A DNA stretch of 64,000 nucleotides from Salipiger mangrovisoli (GCF_015223355.1 NZ_JADFFK010000001.1:496001-560000); one strand, 5' to 3'. Counted from the stretch's first letter, positions 8,461 to 17,120 are shown. The notes: generated by a model not told the origin, from the sequence alone. Numbers and translations: made by a program.

Positions 8461-10320
8461 TCAGCCGGCTTGTGCGATCTCGAGCTTCTCCATCGCCGCT
8501 TCCCACAGCGCCTCGGCGCGGTGCAGCCCGTCCATGACCTCGGCGTACTTGCGGTTCCAGGTCTCCAGCTCACCGGCGCGGCTGGTCTCGTAGAGGTCCG
8601 GGTTGGCGAGCTTGGTGGCGAGCTTCTCGCGCATCTCCTCGATCTTGGCGACGCGCTCCTCGCATTTGCGCGCCTCGGAGCGCAGCGCGAGGATCTCGTC
8701 GCGGCTGGCGCGCTTGGGCTTCGCCGCCGCTTTCTCCGGCTTGCCCGGCTTTTCGGGCTTGTCCTGGGTCAGCAGCAGCTTGCGGTAGGCCTCGAGGTCA
8801 TCCTCGTAGGGGGTGACCGTGCCGTCCTTGACCAGCCACAGCCGGTCGGCCACCAGTCCCAAGAGGTGCATGTCGTGCGAAACGAGGATCACCGCGCCGG
8901 AATAGGCGGTCAGCGCCTCGACCAGCGCCTCGCGGCTTTCGATGTCGAGGTGGTTGGTCGGCTCGTCGAGGATCAGCATGTGCGGCGCATCCAGCGTCGC
9001 CAGCAGCAGAGAGAGCCGCGCCTTCTGCCCGCCCGAGAGGCGGCCCACCTCGGTCTCGGCCTGGTTGGCGCCGAGCCCGAAGCCCGCGAGCTGCGCGCGC
9101 AGCTTCGAGGGGGCGGTGTCCGGGCGCTCGCGCTGCAGGTGCTGCAAGGGCGTTTCGTCGAGATGCAGCTCGTCGACCTGGTGCTGGGCGAAATAGCCGA
9201 TGCGCAGCTTGGAGCTTGACGTCATCTTGCCGTCCATCAGCGCCAGCCGCCCGGAAAACAGCTTCGACAGCGTCGACTTGCCCTGGCCGTTGCGGCCGAG
9301 CAGCGCGATGCGGTCGTCCTGGTCGATGCGCAGCGAGAGCTTGCGCAGCACCACCTTGTCGCCGTAGCCGGTCGAGCCGTTCTCGATGGCGAGGATCGGA
9401 GGCGACAGCTCGTCGGGCTGCGGGAAGGTGAAGACGCGCTTCGCCGCCTCCTCGGGCGCGGTGATCCGCTCCATCTTCTCGAGCATCTTGACGCGCGCCT
9501 GCGCCTGCCGGGCCTTCGAGGCCTTGGCGCGGAAACGGTCGACGAAGCTTTGCAGGTGGGCGCGGCGCTCGTCCTGCTTCTTGGCCGCCGCCGCGAGCAC
9601 GGCGCGGCGCTCGGCGCGGGTGCGCGCGAAGGTGTCGTAATTGCCCTGGTAGAGCACCAGCTTGCGCTCCTCGAGGTGCAGGATCGCCCCCACCGCGCGG
9701 TTGAGCAGGCCGCGGTCGTGGCTGATCACGATCACCGTGTGCGGGTAGCTCTGAAGATAGCTTTCCAGCCAGAGCGCCCCCTCGAGATCGAGGTAGTTGG
9801 TCGGCTCGTCGAGCAGCAGCAGGTCCGGCTGGGCAAAGAGCACGCCCGCGAGCGCCACGCGCATCCGCCAGCCGCCCGAGAAGTCCGAGCAGGGGCGCTG
9901 CTGCGCCACCTCGTCGAAACCGAGCCCCTTGAGGATGGTCGCGGCGCGCGCCTCGGCGGACCAGGCGTCGATGTCGGCGAGCCGGGTCTGGATGTCGGCG
10001 ATGCGGTGCGGGTCGGTGGCGGTCTCGGCCTCGGCCATCAACGCGGCACGCTCGAGATCGCAGGCCAGCACCGTCTCGATCAGCGAGACATCCGAGGCCG
10101 GGGCCTCCTGTGCCACGCCGCCGATCTTGGCGCGGGCGGGCAGCTCGATCTCGCCGCCGTCGAGCGTCAGCTCGCCGCGGATGAGCCGGAAGAGCGTGGT
10201 CTTGCCCGCGCCATTGGGACCGACGAGGCCAACCTTGTGGCCCGCGGGAATCACGGCGGAGGCCTCCTCGAGCAGAGGGCGGCCTTCGACGGAATAGGAG
10301 ATGTCTCGAATACTCAGCAT
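8461..10320 (-). CDS. ABC-F family ATPase (YheS/Uup-like)
   Basis: A 619-residue soluble protein with two ABC ATPase domains and no membrane segment. Domain 1 has Walker [10 protein letters not shown] (K40), the shortened signature [12 protein letters not shown] and a Walker B ending [10 protein letters not shown]. The inter-domain linker (about 240-310) is helical and basic. Domain 2 has Walker [10 protein letters not shown], signature [14 protein letters not shown] and [12 protein letters not shown]-terminal coiled coil (about 540-615) follows. ABC-F proteins act on ribosomes (translation factors or antibiotic protection). The start at 10320 is chosen because the domain begins [10 protein letters not shown]; the in-frame upstream extension runs through a dispersed repeat. 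Confidence 0.92.
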   Translation of the reverse strand: MLSIRDISYSVEGRPLLEEASAVIPAGHKVGLVGPNGAGKTTLFRLIRGELTLDGGEIELPARAKIGGVAQEAPASDVSLIETVLACDLERAALMAEAETATDPHRIADIQTRLADIDAWSAEARAATILKGLGFDEVAQQRPCSDFSGGWRMRVALAGVLFAQPDLLLLDEPTNYLDLEGALWLESYLQSYPHTVIVISHDRGLLNRAVGAILHLEERKLVLYQGNYDTFARTRAERRAVLAAAAKKQDERRAHLQSFVDRFRAKASKARQAQARVKMLEKMERITAPEEAAKRVFTFPQPDELSPPILAIENGSTGYGDKVVLRKLSLRIDQDDRIALLGRNGQGKSTLSKLFSGRLALMDGKMTSSSKLRIGYFAQHQVDELHLDETPLQHLQRERPDTAPSKLRAQLAGFGLGANQAETEVGRLSGGQKARLSLLLATLDAPHMLILDEPTNHLDIESREALVEALTAYSGAVILVSHDMHLLGLVADRLWLVKDGTVTPYEDDLEAYRKLLLTQDKPEKPGKPEKAAAKPKRASRDEILALRSEARKCEERVAKIEEMREKLATKLANPDLYETSRAGELETWNRKYAEVMDGLHRAEALWEAAMEKLEIAQAG

Positions 10321-10644
10321 GGCCCGCCCATAGCAGAGCCTTCGGGCGGGCAACATCCCCCTTCGCGCGCATATCGCCTTTGCCCACCGATCCTCTCGAC
10401 CGCGATGCTGCGCCGTGCGTATTTGGGAAGAGAAGAAGCACGCCTCGGCCCGGATTCTTCTCTTCGAAAATACGCCGGGGGTGAATTGGCCTTTGGCCAA
10501 GAGAGGGCGGAGCCCCCTTTTTGCCTAGGGAAAAGGCACGAAGGGCGCTCGGGGTCTTCCCAATTCCTCAACCCCATGGTAACGCCCCGTCGAGAGAATA
10601 CCGGCCGGGCCACCGCCCGGCCTTATGACATTGGAGAGACCAAA
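10321..10644. other. 324-bp intergenic region between divergent ABC-F and ndk genes
   Basis: It holds one full copy of the dispersed palindromic element (10417-10475) and its G/C-rich companion GGGCGGAGCCCC followed by TTTTT near 10505-10525. No coding frame was recognised. The ndk ribosome site GGAGAG lies at about 10633-10638. Confidence 0.7.
10417..10475. repeat. Dispersed palindromic element, copy 1
   Basis: Left arm 10417-10437 and right arm 10455-10475 are reverse complements over 19 of 21 positions around a 17-nt loop. The core is GCGTATTT followed by AGAGAAGAA and the complement. A GGGGCGGAGCCCC-like hairpin lies on the ndk side, as in the other copies. Confidence 0.85.
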
Positions 10645-11067
10645 ATGGCCGTCGAACGCACCCTGTCGATCATCAAGCCCGACGCAACCCGCCGCAACCT
10701 GACCGGCAAGATCAACGCCAAGTTCGAAGAAGCTGGTCTGCGCATCGTCGCGCAGAAGCGCATCCAGCTGACCCCGGCGCAGGCCGGCGAGTTCTACAAG
10801 GTGCACGCAGAGCGTCCGTTCTACGGCGAGCTGTGCGACTTCATGGCGTCCGAGCCGGTTGTCGTGCAGGTGCTCGAAGGCGAAGGCGCGATTGCCAAGA
10901 ACCGCGAAGTGATGGGCGCCACCAACCCGGCAGACGCCGCTGCCGGCACCATCCGCGCAGAGTTCGCCGAGTCGGTCGGCGAGAACTCGGTGCACGGCTC
11001 GGACGCGCCGGAAACCGCCGCGGAAGAGATCGCCTACTTCTTCTCGGGCCTCGAGCTCGTCGGCTGA
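10645..11067 (+). CDS. ndk: Nucleoside diphosphate kinase
   Basis: A 140-residue enzyme that moves the gamma-phosphate from ATP to NDPs through a phosphohistidine. The catalytic motif [11 protein letters not shown] is present, with His117 as the phospho-acceptor, and the N-terminus [11 protein letters not shown] is the standard first strand. Its length is exactly that of bacterial Ndk. A GGAGAG ribosome site precedes the ATG and a strong intrinsic terminator follows the stop, so it appears monocistronic. Confidence 0.97.
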   Translation: MAVERTLSIIKPDATRRNLTGKINAKFEEAGLRIVAQKRIQLTPAQAGEFYKVHAERPFYGELCDFMASEPVVVQVLEGEGAIAKNREVMGATNPADAAAGTIRAEFAESVGENSVHGSDAPETAAEEIAYFFSGLELVG

Positions 11068-11092
11068 GCCTGAGGCTCGCCAAGGTCGAACG

Positions 11093-11120
11093 AAGGGCGC
11101 CCCGCGGGGCGCCCTTTTTT
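11093..11120 (+). terminator. Rho-independent terminator of ndk
   Basis: A perfect GC palindrome (11095-11114, GGGCGCC...GGCGCCC) directly followed by six T residues, about 25 bp after the ndk stop. Confidence 0.93.
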
Positions 11121-11142
11121 GTACGGCGTTCGGTGTGGGTGT

Positions 11143-11565
11143 TCAGGCCGCGGCGTCGATCGGCCGGTCCGGGGTCACCGCGGGGGCGCTGCCCGGCGTC
11201 GCCTGACGGCTTTCGAGCCAGCGCCGCAGCAGGGCCGCGTTGCGCGTATTGGCCCGGAAGCCGATGTCGAAGACATCACCGACCAGCGGGATGAGGCCCG
11301 CGACCCAGTCGGTCGCGAGGTTCGCACCCATCTGGCCGAGCAACACCTTGGGCGCGCCCATGCCATGGGCCTCCTTCACGATCCACAGCGCAGGGGCGAG
11401 AGCCAGCGTATCGCCAATGCCCGGCACGAGCCCGAACATTGCGTCCCAACCGAAGCGGATCCCGGTGAAGGGGATGCGGTAGGCGCGGTCCATGCGGCGG
11501 GCCTAGCGGTCGATCCTCTCGAGCCGCTGGAAGTCCGGGTGCAGGGTGTGAGGCTGTGCGCTCAT
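11143..11565 (-). pseudogene. DUF4112 protein with an in-frame amber codon near the start
   Basis: The conserved DUF4112 part (RIPFTGIRFGWDAMFGLVPG, then LIPLVGDVFDIGFRANTRNA) starts at an ATG at 11493. The same frame continues upstream as MSAQPHTLHPDFQRLERIDR, an amber TAG at 11505-11503, then ARRMDRAYRIPF. The upstream ATG at 11565 sits 5 bp after the stop of the Pmp3-like gene, the normal coupling distance, while no ribosome site is visible before the ATG at 11493. Relatives normally read RLERLxxLMDxAFRIPF here without a break. The gene therefore looks recently interrupted, although reinitiation at 11493 could still give a 116-residue core. DUF4112 proteins are small membrane proteins of unknown role. 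Confidence 0.7.
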
Positions 11566-11570
11566 GGCGA

Positions 11571-11750
11571 TCACGCGTGCTGGCGGCTCGGGCCGGTGCG
11601 GGCGATTACCCAGACCGCGTGCACGATGCCCGGAATGTAGCCGAGGATGGTCAGCAGGATGTTGATCCAGAAGTGCTTGCCCAGACCCACCTGCAGGAAC
11701 ACGCCGAGCGGCGGCAGGAGGATGGCGAGGATGATGCGGATCAGGTCCAT
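11571..11750 (-). CDS. YqaE/Pmp3-family small membrane protein
   Basis: A 59-residue protein with two transmembrane helices and the family pattern: IILAILLPPLGVFLQVG, a short polar turn GKHFWINILL, then ILGYIPGIVHAVWVI. Pmp3/UPF0057 proteins are tiny proteolipids linked to membrane potential and salt or cold stress in yeast and plants; the bacterial role is not established. It lies directly upstream of the interrupted DUF4112 gene, probably in one transcript. Confidence 0.88.
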   Translation of the reverse strand: MDLIRIILAILLPPLGVFLQVGLGKHFWINILLTILGYIPGIVHAVWVIARTGPSRQHA

Positions 11751-11869
11751 GTCGGTCTCCCATTGGGGTGAATGATGCGTTGGCGAACCAACTCGGAGAC
11801 CGGGCCCGGAGTTCCCTTGGGGTCCGAGGCGTGACGTTTAGAGCGTTGTCACGGCGTTGAAAAATTGAC

Positions 11870-12220
11870 CTATTTGCGCGGGCGACGCAGCGGGTCGATC
11901 ACGCCGATCTCGTCGAGGATCGCCTCGATCCCCGCCAGCGGAGCGTCGCTTTTCCGCTCGGCGACCAGCGCGTCGAACCGGGCCCGGAGTTCTTCTTTCT
12001 CCTTGCCCCGTGCGTCGTTCCACGGGCGGCCCTGCAGCGCCATGTGCAGCACGTAGAAGCCGATGAAATGCGGCTTGGTGCCATGGGCCAGAAGGCGGCG
12101 GTAGGTCTCGTCGGCGCCGAGCGCGCGCAGGGTTTCAGCGTCCTCGATCCCCGCGCGCCTGCAGGCCGCTTCCACCGCGGGTCCGAGATTGCGGATGCTG
12201 GAGATCGGCGTGCCGGACAT
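11870..12220 (-). CDS. TfoX C-terminal-domain protein
   Basis: A 116-residue protein beginning MSGTPISSIRNLGPAVEAA at 12220. The ISSIRNLGP...AGIEDAETLRALGADETYRRL pattern is the TfoX/Sxy C-terminal helix-hairpin-helix-like domain. It continues into a conserved FIGFYVLHMALQGRPWND stretch and a charged helical tail. The N-terminal TfoX domain is absent. TfoX is a competence activator in gammaproteobacteria; stand-alone C-terminal domains have no defined function. It starts 5 bp after the aminotransferase stop, in the same operon. Confidence 0.82.
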   Translation of the reverse strand: MSGTPISSIRNLGPAVEAACRRAGIEDAETLRALGADETYRRLLAHGTKPHFIGFYVLHMALQGRPWNDARGKEKEELRARFDALVAERKSDAPLAGIEAILDEIGVIDPLRRPRK

Positions 12221-12224
12221 GGGG

Positions 12225-13412
12225 TCAGGCGGCCCTGGAGAGCGTGGCGGCAAAGCCGGTGAGGGTGGCGAGGGCCTCGGCGAACCTGTCGTCGGGGATG
12301 GTCAGTGCGACGCGCAGGAACCCGGTGGCGGAGGGGCCGAAGCTTTCGCCCGGCATCACCGCGATACGGTGGGTGTCGAGCAGCGCGTCCGCGAAGTCGA
12401 TGCCCGAAAGGCCGGTCGCGCGGATGTCGAGGAAGAGGTACATCGCCCCGCCCGAGGGCAGGAGGCCCACCGCGCTTTGCCGGGCGAGGATGTCCTGCGC
12501 CAAGGCGCGGCGGCGGCGGAAGGGCTCGGCGACGCGCGGCTCAAGCGCCGGATCCGCGGTGAGCGCGTAGAGCGCCGCGTCCTGGATGTAGCCGGGCACG
12601 CCATAGGTGGTGTTGGTGGCCAGATCGATCAGCGCCGCAATGGCGGGTTCGGGGGCGATCAGCCAGCCGATGCGGCTGCCGGTCATCGCGTGGCTTTTCG
12701 ACAGCGAGCCGATCACCATGGTGCGCCCCTCCATGCCGGGCAGCGCGCGGGGGCTGAGGTGTTCGCCCTCCCAGATCTGCGTGTCGTAGACCTCGTCGGA
12801 GATCAGCCAGAAATCCTCGTCGCGGGCGGCCCCGGCGAGGCCCTCCAGCGTGGCGCGCGGATAGATCGCGCCGGTCGGGTTGTTGGGCGAGTTGACCAGC
12901 AGCGCCGAGGCGCCGGTCTCGCGCGCCTTGCGGCGGACCTCGGCGGCATCCGGGAAGAAGCGGTGCTCCGGGCGGGTCTCGATGCTGTGCGGGATCGCCC
13001 CGGCGGCGCGGATTGTGCCGGGGTAGGTGACGTAATGCGGCTCGATCATCAGCGCGGCGTCGCCGGGGTTGCAGGCGGCCATATGGGCGGCAAAGAGCGC
13101 AGATTGCCCGCCCGGGGTCACCAGCACGTTGTCGCGGCTGGTGGCGACGCCGGTGCGCTCGGTCACGCGCGCGGCGATGGCGTCGCGCAGCGCCGGGATG
13201 CCGGGCACGATGGCATAGCCGGTGTGGCCCGCCGTGGCGGCGCGGTGCATCTCGGAGAGGATCGCCGGATCGGTGCGCTCGTCCGGCTCGCCGATGGTCA
13301 GCTCGGTCACCGGCACACCGGCGGCGCGCAGGGCGCGGGCCTTGTAGAAAATCTCCCAGCCGTCTCCGCCACCGGCGTTGAGGGAGGTGATGCGGCTGGA
13401 CAGGGTCGGCAT
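12225..13412 (-). CDS. PLP-dependent class I/II aminotransferase (AruH/AspC-like)
   Basis: A 395-residue fold-type I aminotransferase starting MPTLSSRITSLNAGGGDGW. Key sites are NSPNNPTGA (substrate and PLP contacts), DEVYDTQIW (PLP-ring Asp) and the Schiff-base lysine in SLSKSHAMTGSRIGW, followed by a C-terminal RVALTIPD containing the carboxylate-binding Arg. The SLSKSHAMTGSR segment and overall layout resemble arginine:pyruvate transaminase AruH and related aspartate or aromatic aminotransferases; the substrate is not certain. The first ATG giving the usual N-terminus is used. It diverges from the GTA cluster. Confidence 0.85.
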   Translation of the reverse strand: MPTLSSRITSLNAGGGDGWEIFYKARALRAAGVPVTELTIGEPDERTDPAILSEMHRAATAGHTGYAIVPGIPALRDAIAARVTERTGVATSRDNVLVTPGGQSALFAAHMAACNPGDAALMIEPHYVTYPGTIRAAGAIPHSIETRPEHRFFPDAAEVRRKARETGASALLVNSPNNPTGAIYPRATLEGLAGAARDEDFWLISDEVYDTQIWEGEHLSPRALPGMEGRTMVIGSLSKSHAMTGSRIGWLIAPEPAIAALIDLATNTTYGVPGYIQDAALYALTADPALEPRVAEPFRRRRALAQDILARQSAVGLLPSGGAMYLFLDIRATGLSGIDFADALLDTHRIAVMPGESFGPSATGFLRVALTIPDDRFAEALATLTGFAATLSRAA

Positions 13413-13565
13413 GGCGGGCTCCGCGAGATGTGTGTTGGGAGCGTTGTGCCAGAGCTCCGGAGGGGCGGCAAGAGTGCGGGTGCAAAGGCGGCAGCGCGCG
13501 GAGCTGAAGCGGTTTATTATTGAATATAAACAGATGTTTACCTTCGTACGTTCGGGCGGGTAATC

Positions 13566-13594
13566 TTGACTTTGCGGACGGTTCCGGGTAGCTT
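13566..13594 (+). promoter_or_regulatory. Candidate promoter for the GTA leader
   Basis: TTGACT and TAGCTT are separated by 17 bp, a sigma70-like arrangement with a weak -10. It reads toward the GTA genes and would start RNA near 13601. This is visual evidence only. Confidence 0.35.
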
Positions 13595-13620
13595 TTCCTG
13601 ATGCTGGACGAAATGGGCAG

Positions 13621-13653
13621 GCGGCCCCGGGGTGACCCCGGCGGCCGCTTTTT
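13621..13653 (+). terminator. Terminator-like hairpin in the GTA leader (possible attenuator)
   Basis: The stem GCGGCC-CCGGGG, loop TGA, CCCCGG-C-GGCCGC is followed by TTTTT. No plus-strand gene precedes it that it could serve, since the neighbouring aminotransferase reads away. It sits about 100 nt upstream of orfg1, inside the presumed leader. Confidence 0.7.
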
Positions 13654-13756
13654 CGTTCCGCACGCATGCGTCCCGACGTCGGCGTTCAGATCGGCGCGGC
13701 CGCCTGCGAGGCACTCTCTACAGGCAAGACCATACAGGCAAGAAAGGTATCGAGCG

Positions 13757-14098
13757 ATGATCCTCATCCATCTCGAAGAAGAGCTGACCCGTCTTGAAGA
13801 AGAGCGGGAGCAGCTGGCCGACATGCTGCGGCATCTCGGCAACGACATGCGGCGCCTGCGCGACCGCTTCGACGAAGACGGAACCCTGGACAAACCCGAG
13901 ACCTCCAAGGCAGCGGCGGACCTGCGCTACTGGCTGAAGGTCGCCCATGAAACGGAGGCACAGATCAGACATGTCAGACGCAAGCAGAAGGGAATTGCCG
14001 GAGACTGGGCGCTCGATCTCGAGCGCGCACGGGTTGAGGTCGGCTGCCGCATGGCTCGCCTCCGCCGGTGCTGCGGTGCAGGAGAGCTTCCTGAATGA
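13757..14098 (+). CDS. GTA orfg1: small terminase subunit (TerS, gp1-like)
   Basis: A 113-residue charged, largely helical protein beginning MILIHLEEELTRLEEEREQL. The first 60 residues look like a coiled-coil hairpin, and the C-terminal half is Arg-rich. In R. capsulatus the product of g1 has been identified as an unusual TerS that helps the large terminase package DNA without sequence specificity. The size and position immediately before terL match. It overlaps the terL start by over 100 bp in another frame. The start is the ATG at 13757, where the heptad pattern begins. Confidence 0.8.
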   Translation: MILIHLEEELTRLEEEREQLADMLRHLGNDMRRLRDRFDEDGTLDKPETSKAAADLRYWLKVAHETEAQIRHVRRKQKGIAGDWALDLERARVEVGCRMARLRRCCGAGELPE

Positions 14099-15380
14099 AC
14101 TGTCGGAGGGGGAGCGCCTGGCGCTCCCCTTTCTGTTCGAGTTCTGGGCGTTGGAGCACCAGCTGCCGCCCGAAGGGAACTGGCGCAGCTGGGTGATCAT
14201 GGGCGGGCGCGGCGCGGGCAAGACCCGGGCCGGGGCGGAATGGGTGCGCGCCATGGTGGAGGGCGCGCTGCCGCTCTCGCAGGGCCGCTGCAAGCGCGTG
14301 GCGCTGGTGGGAGAGACGCTCGACCAGGCGCGCGAGGTGATGGTGTTCGGTGACAGCGGCATCCTGGCCTGTTCGCCACCCGACCGGAGGCCGGACTGGA
14401 GCGCCACGCGGCGCTGCCTCACCTGGCCGAACGGGGCCGAGGCGATGGTGTTTTCCGCCCATGACCCCGAGGCGCTGCGCGGGCCGCAGTTCGATGCGGC
14501 CTGGGCCGACGAACTGGGCAAGTGGCGCAAGGCGCGCGAGACCTGGGACATGCTGCAATTCGCGCTGCGTCTTGGCGATCAGCCGCGCGCCTGCGTGACG
14601 ACGACCCCGCGCAACATCGCCGTGCTGAAGGAGCTGCTGGAGCTGCAGAGCACCGTGGTGACGCGGGCCCCGACCGAGGCGAACCGGGCCAACCTCGCGG
14701 CCAGCTTCCTCGATGAGGTCCGGGCGCGCTACGGGGCCACGCGGCTGGCGCGGCAGGAACTGGACGGCGAGATGGTCTCGGACGTGGACGGCACGCTCTG
14801 GACGCAGGAGGTGCTTGAGCGCGCGCGGCTGCGCGAGATGCCGGGGCGGTTCGATCGTATCGTGGTCGCTGTGGACCCGCCTGCGGGGGATGGCGCTGGG
14901 TCGGACGCCTGCGGCATCGTGGTCTGCGGGGTGCTGTGTGACGGCCCGCCGCAGGGCTGGGAGGCCTTCGTGCTGGAGGATGCCTCGGTGCAGGGCATGG
15001 GCCCCACAGGCTGGGCACGTGCGACGGTCGAGGCCTACGAGCGCTGGCAGGCTGACCGGATCGTCGCGGAGGTGAACCAGGGGGGCGCCATGGTCGAGGC
15101 GGTGCTGCGGCAGGTGGCGCCTTCGGTGCCGCTGCGCAAGGTCACCGCCACGCGCGGCAAGGTGCTGCGCGCCGAGCCGGTGGCGGCGCTTTACGAGCAG
15201 GGGCGCATCGGCCATGCCCGGCGGTTCCACTTGCTGGAGGAGCAGATGGGATTGATGACCGGGGCTGGATTTCAGGGGCAGGGCTCGCCCGACCGGGTGG
15301 ATGCGCTGGTCTGGGCACTGACCGAGCTTGTCACCGGGCCGTCGGAGAGCTGGCGCCGGCCTCGGCTGCGGGTGCTGTAG
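13971..15380 (+). CDS. GTA orfg2: large terminase (TerL)
   Basis: The DNA-packaging ATPase and nuclease. The N-terminal ATPase domain has Walker A-like MGGRGAGKTRAGAEW, a Walker B-like region DAAWADELGKW and the coupling motif TTTPRN. The C-terminal RNase-H-like nuclease domain begins around RIVVAVDPPAGDG. Length is about 469 residues from the ATG at 13971; an ATG at 13947 in the same frame is an alternative with an equally weak ribosome site. Either overlaps orfg1. It packages headfuls of host DNA into the GTA capsid. Confidence 0.93.
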   Translation: MSDASRRELPETGRSISSAHGLRSAAAWLASAGAAVQESFLNELSEGERLALPFLFEFWALEHQLPPEGNWRSWVIMGGRGAGKTRAGAEWVRAMVEGALPLSQGRCKRVALVGETLDQAREVMVFGDSGILACSPPDRRPDWSATRRCLTWPNGAEAMVFSAHDPEALRGPQFDAAWADELGKWRKARETWDMLQFALRLGDQPRACVTTTPRNIAVLKELLELQSTVVTRAPTEANRANLAASFLDEVRARYGATRLARQELDGEMVSDVDGTLWTQEVLERARLREMPGRFDRIVVAVDPPAGDGAGSDACGIVVCGVLCDGPPQGWEAFVLEDASVQGMGPTGWARATVEAYERWQADRIVAEVNQGGAMVEAVLRQVAPSVPLRKVTATRGKVLRAEPVAALYEQGRIGHARRFHLLEEQMGLMTGAGFQGQGSPDRVDALVWALTELVTGPSESWRRPRLRVL

Positions 15381-15685
15381 CGGCGGCGAAGGAGGGGGGC
15401 GCTGCCCCCCTCGGCCTGCGGCCTACCCCCCAAGCGTATTTGCAAAGAGAAGAAGGCTCTGCAGGCTCCCTTTGCTTCTTCTCTTTGAAAATACGCATGG
15501 CGCGATCCTGCCGCTCTGTGTCCCGCCTGTGGGAGGGCGCAGGTCGCGTCAGGGGGCTCCGGACGGGTGTTGCGGGACCGGCGCGCGGCGTGGGAGCGAA
15601 TGGTTAACAGGACAGGTCTAATTTCTCTCTCAACGCGAACCGGGGCCGTGACGGCCTCGGACCGGAGACCAGCGAGGAGCGGGAC
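15381..15685. other. 305-bp spacer inside the GTA cluster, between terL and portal genes
   Basis: The only sizeable non-coding gap in the cluster. It carries GGGGGCGCTGCCCCC and CGGCCTGCGGCC hairpins followed by a full copy of the dispersed palindrome (15434-15496). No coding frame was recognised in the rest. The portal gene has its own GGAG ribosome site at about 15675. Confidence 0.75.
15434..15496. repeat. Dispersed palindromic element, copy 2 (inside the GTA operon)
   Basis: Arms 15434-15455 and 15475-15496 are reverse complements over 21 of 22 positions with a 19-nt loop, the best-conserved copy in the window. It is preceded by the companion GC hairpins seen in other copies. Confidence 0.88.
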
Positions 15686-16876
15686 ATGGTGTTCGACTTT
15701 CTGCGGCGGGGAAGCGGGGCGGAAGAGCGCCCCGAGACCAAGGCGTCGGCCGCGGGCAGGCTGATTGCCGTCCAGGCGTCCGGTCGCGTGGCCTGGTCGC
15801 CGCGCGATACCGGCTCGCTCACACGGCAGGGTTTCTCGGGCAACCCCGTGGGCTTTCGCGCGGTAAAGCTGATCGCCGAGGCCGCCGCGGCACTGCCCCT
15901 GGTGTTGCAGGATGCCGAGATGCGCTATGCGGCACATCCGATCCTGCGCCGCATCGCCGCGCCGAACCCGATGCAGGGCAAGGCGGAACTGCTTGAGGCG
16001 CTCTATGGCCAGCTGCTGCTGTCGGGAGATGGCTATCTCGAGGCGGTGGGCGGTGCAGGGGAGGTGCCGGCCGAGCTGCACGTGCTGCGCTCGGAACGCA
16101 TGCGGCTGGTGCCGGGCGGGGACGGATGGCCGGTTGCCTATGACTACCAGGTGGACGGGCGCAGCCATCGCTACGACGTGCGCACAGAGCCGGCACCAAT
16201 CTGCCACGTGAAGAGTTTCCATCCGCAGGACGATCACTACGGGCTCTCGCCGTTGCAACCCGCCGCGCAGGCGGTGGACGTTCACAACAGCGCCTCGCGG
16301 TGGTCCAAGGGGCTGCTCGACAATGCCGCGCGGCCCTCGGGGGCGATCGTCTGGAGCGGTGGCGACGGCCAGGGTGCCATGGCGCAGGACCAATACGAGC
16401 GTCTGGTCTCGGAGATGGAGAGCCTGCACCAGGGCGCGCGCAACGCCGGGCGGCCAATGCTGCTGGAAGGCGGCCTGGACTGGAAGCCCATGGGGTTCTC
16501 GCCCTCGGATATGGAGTTCCGCCAGACCAAGGAGGCGGCGGCACGGGAGATTGCCATAGCCTTCGGCGTGCCGCCGATGTTGCTGGGGATCCCCGGCGAT
16601 GCCACCTACGCAAACTACCAGGAGGCCAACCGTGCCTTCTACCGGCTGACCGTCCTGCCGCTGGCGCAGCGGGTGAGCGCGGCGCTGGGCAGATGGCTGG
16701 CCGGGTTCACCGGCGAGGAGGTGGAGCTGATGCCCGACCTGGATTTGGTGCCGGCGCTCTCTGCCGAACGCGAGATGCATTGGCGCAGGGTCTCGGAAGC
16801 GGCCTTTCTGACCACACCCGAGAAACGGCGGATGCTGGGACTGCCGCCGCTGGCCGAGGAGGGAACGGGTGATTGA
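15686..16876 (+). CDS. GTA orfg3: portal protein (HK97 family)
   Basis: A 396-residue HK97-family portal protein, the dodecameric channel at the capsid vertex through which DNA enters and leaves. Recognisable parts are GNPVGFRAVKLIAEAAAALP near the N-terminus, HPILRRIAAPNPMQGKAELLE, and the C-terminal helical stretch GVPPMLLGIPGDATYANYQE with NRAFYRLTVLPLAQ. It overlaps orfg3.5 by 8 bp. The start ATG at 15686 follows a GAGGAGCGGG ribosome site. Confidence 0.95.
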   Translation: MVFDFLRRGSGAEERPETKASAAGRLIAVQASGRVAWSPRDTGSLTRQGFSGNPVGFRAVKLIAEAAAALPLVLQDAEMRYAAHPILRRIAAPNPMQGKAELLEALYGQLLLSGDGYLEAVGGAGEVPAELHVLRSERMRLVPGGDGWPVAYDYQVDGRSHRYDVRTEPAPICHVKSFHPQDDHYGLSPLQPAAQAVDVHNSASRWSKGLLDNAARPSGAIVWSGGDGQGAMAQDQYERLVSEMESLHQGARNAGRPMLLEGGLDWKPMGFSPSDMEFRQTKEAAAREIAIAFGVPPMLLGIPGDATYANYQEANRAFYRLTVLPLAQRVSAALGRWLAGFTGEEVELMPDLDLVPALSAEREMHWRRVSEAAFLTTPEKRRMLGLPPLAEEGTGD

Positions 16877-17120
16877 GCGTGGCTCCGGGAGTGATCATGC
16901 GCGCGGGCTGGCCTATGAGCCCTTCGCCTGCGCCCCGGCGCTGAGGCTCGAGGCGCACGAACGGCTGAGCGCCTTGCAGACCTCCGCGCTCGAGGATCGG
17001 CTCGCGCGGCTGGAAGTGGTGCTTGAACGGCTGGAAAGGCGTCTGTGGCTGGCGGTTTACGGCGTCGCGGCAGGGCTGCTGGCACAGGCGTTGCAGGGGC
17101 TGATCACCATGACCCCATGA
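16869..17120 (+). CDS. GTA orfg3.5: small protein with a C-terminal hydrophobic helix
   Basis: An 83-residue protein lying between portal and protease as orfg3.5 does in R. capsulatus. The N-terminal half is mixed. Residues about 35-60 form an amphipathic helix (ALEDRLARLEVVLERLERRL), and about 62-78 form a hydrophobic segment. The function in GTA assembly is unknown. It overlaps the end of the portal gene, which argues for real translation. Confidence 0.8.
   Translation: MIERGSGSDHARGLAYEPFACAPALRLEAHERLSALQTSALEDRLARLEVVLERLERRLWLAVYGVAAGLLAQALQGLITMTP

Larger units (their letters stand above)
13413..13756. other. Leader region upstream of the GTA cluster
   Basis: A 344-bp gap between a divergent aminotransferase gene and GTA orfg1. 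It contains an AT-rich patch with inverted repeat GTTTAT-N8-ATAAAC (13512-13531), a promoter-like pair TTGACT (13566-13571) and TAGCTT (13589-13594) spaced 17 bp, and a strong terminator-like hairpin at 13621-13653. No CtrA-type TTAA-N7-TTAA site was found by eye. Confidence 0.6.

Noticed and set aside
7596-8573. 325-codon frame antisense or overlapping across MarC
   Set aside because: Same-strand alternative frame of MarC and the protease gene; Arg/Pro/His-rich translation without domain.
13601-13756. Upstream extension of GTA orfg1 as a longer protein
   Set aside because: It would run through the terminator-like hairpin and lacks the helical pattern that starts at 13757.
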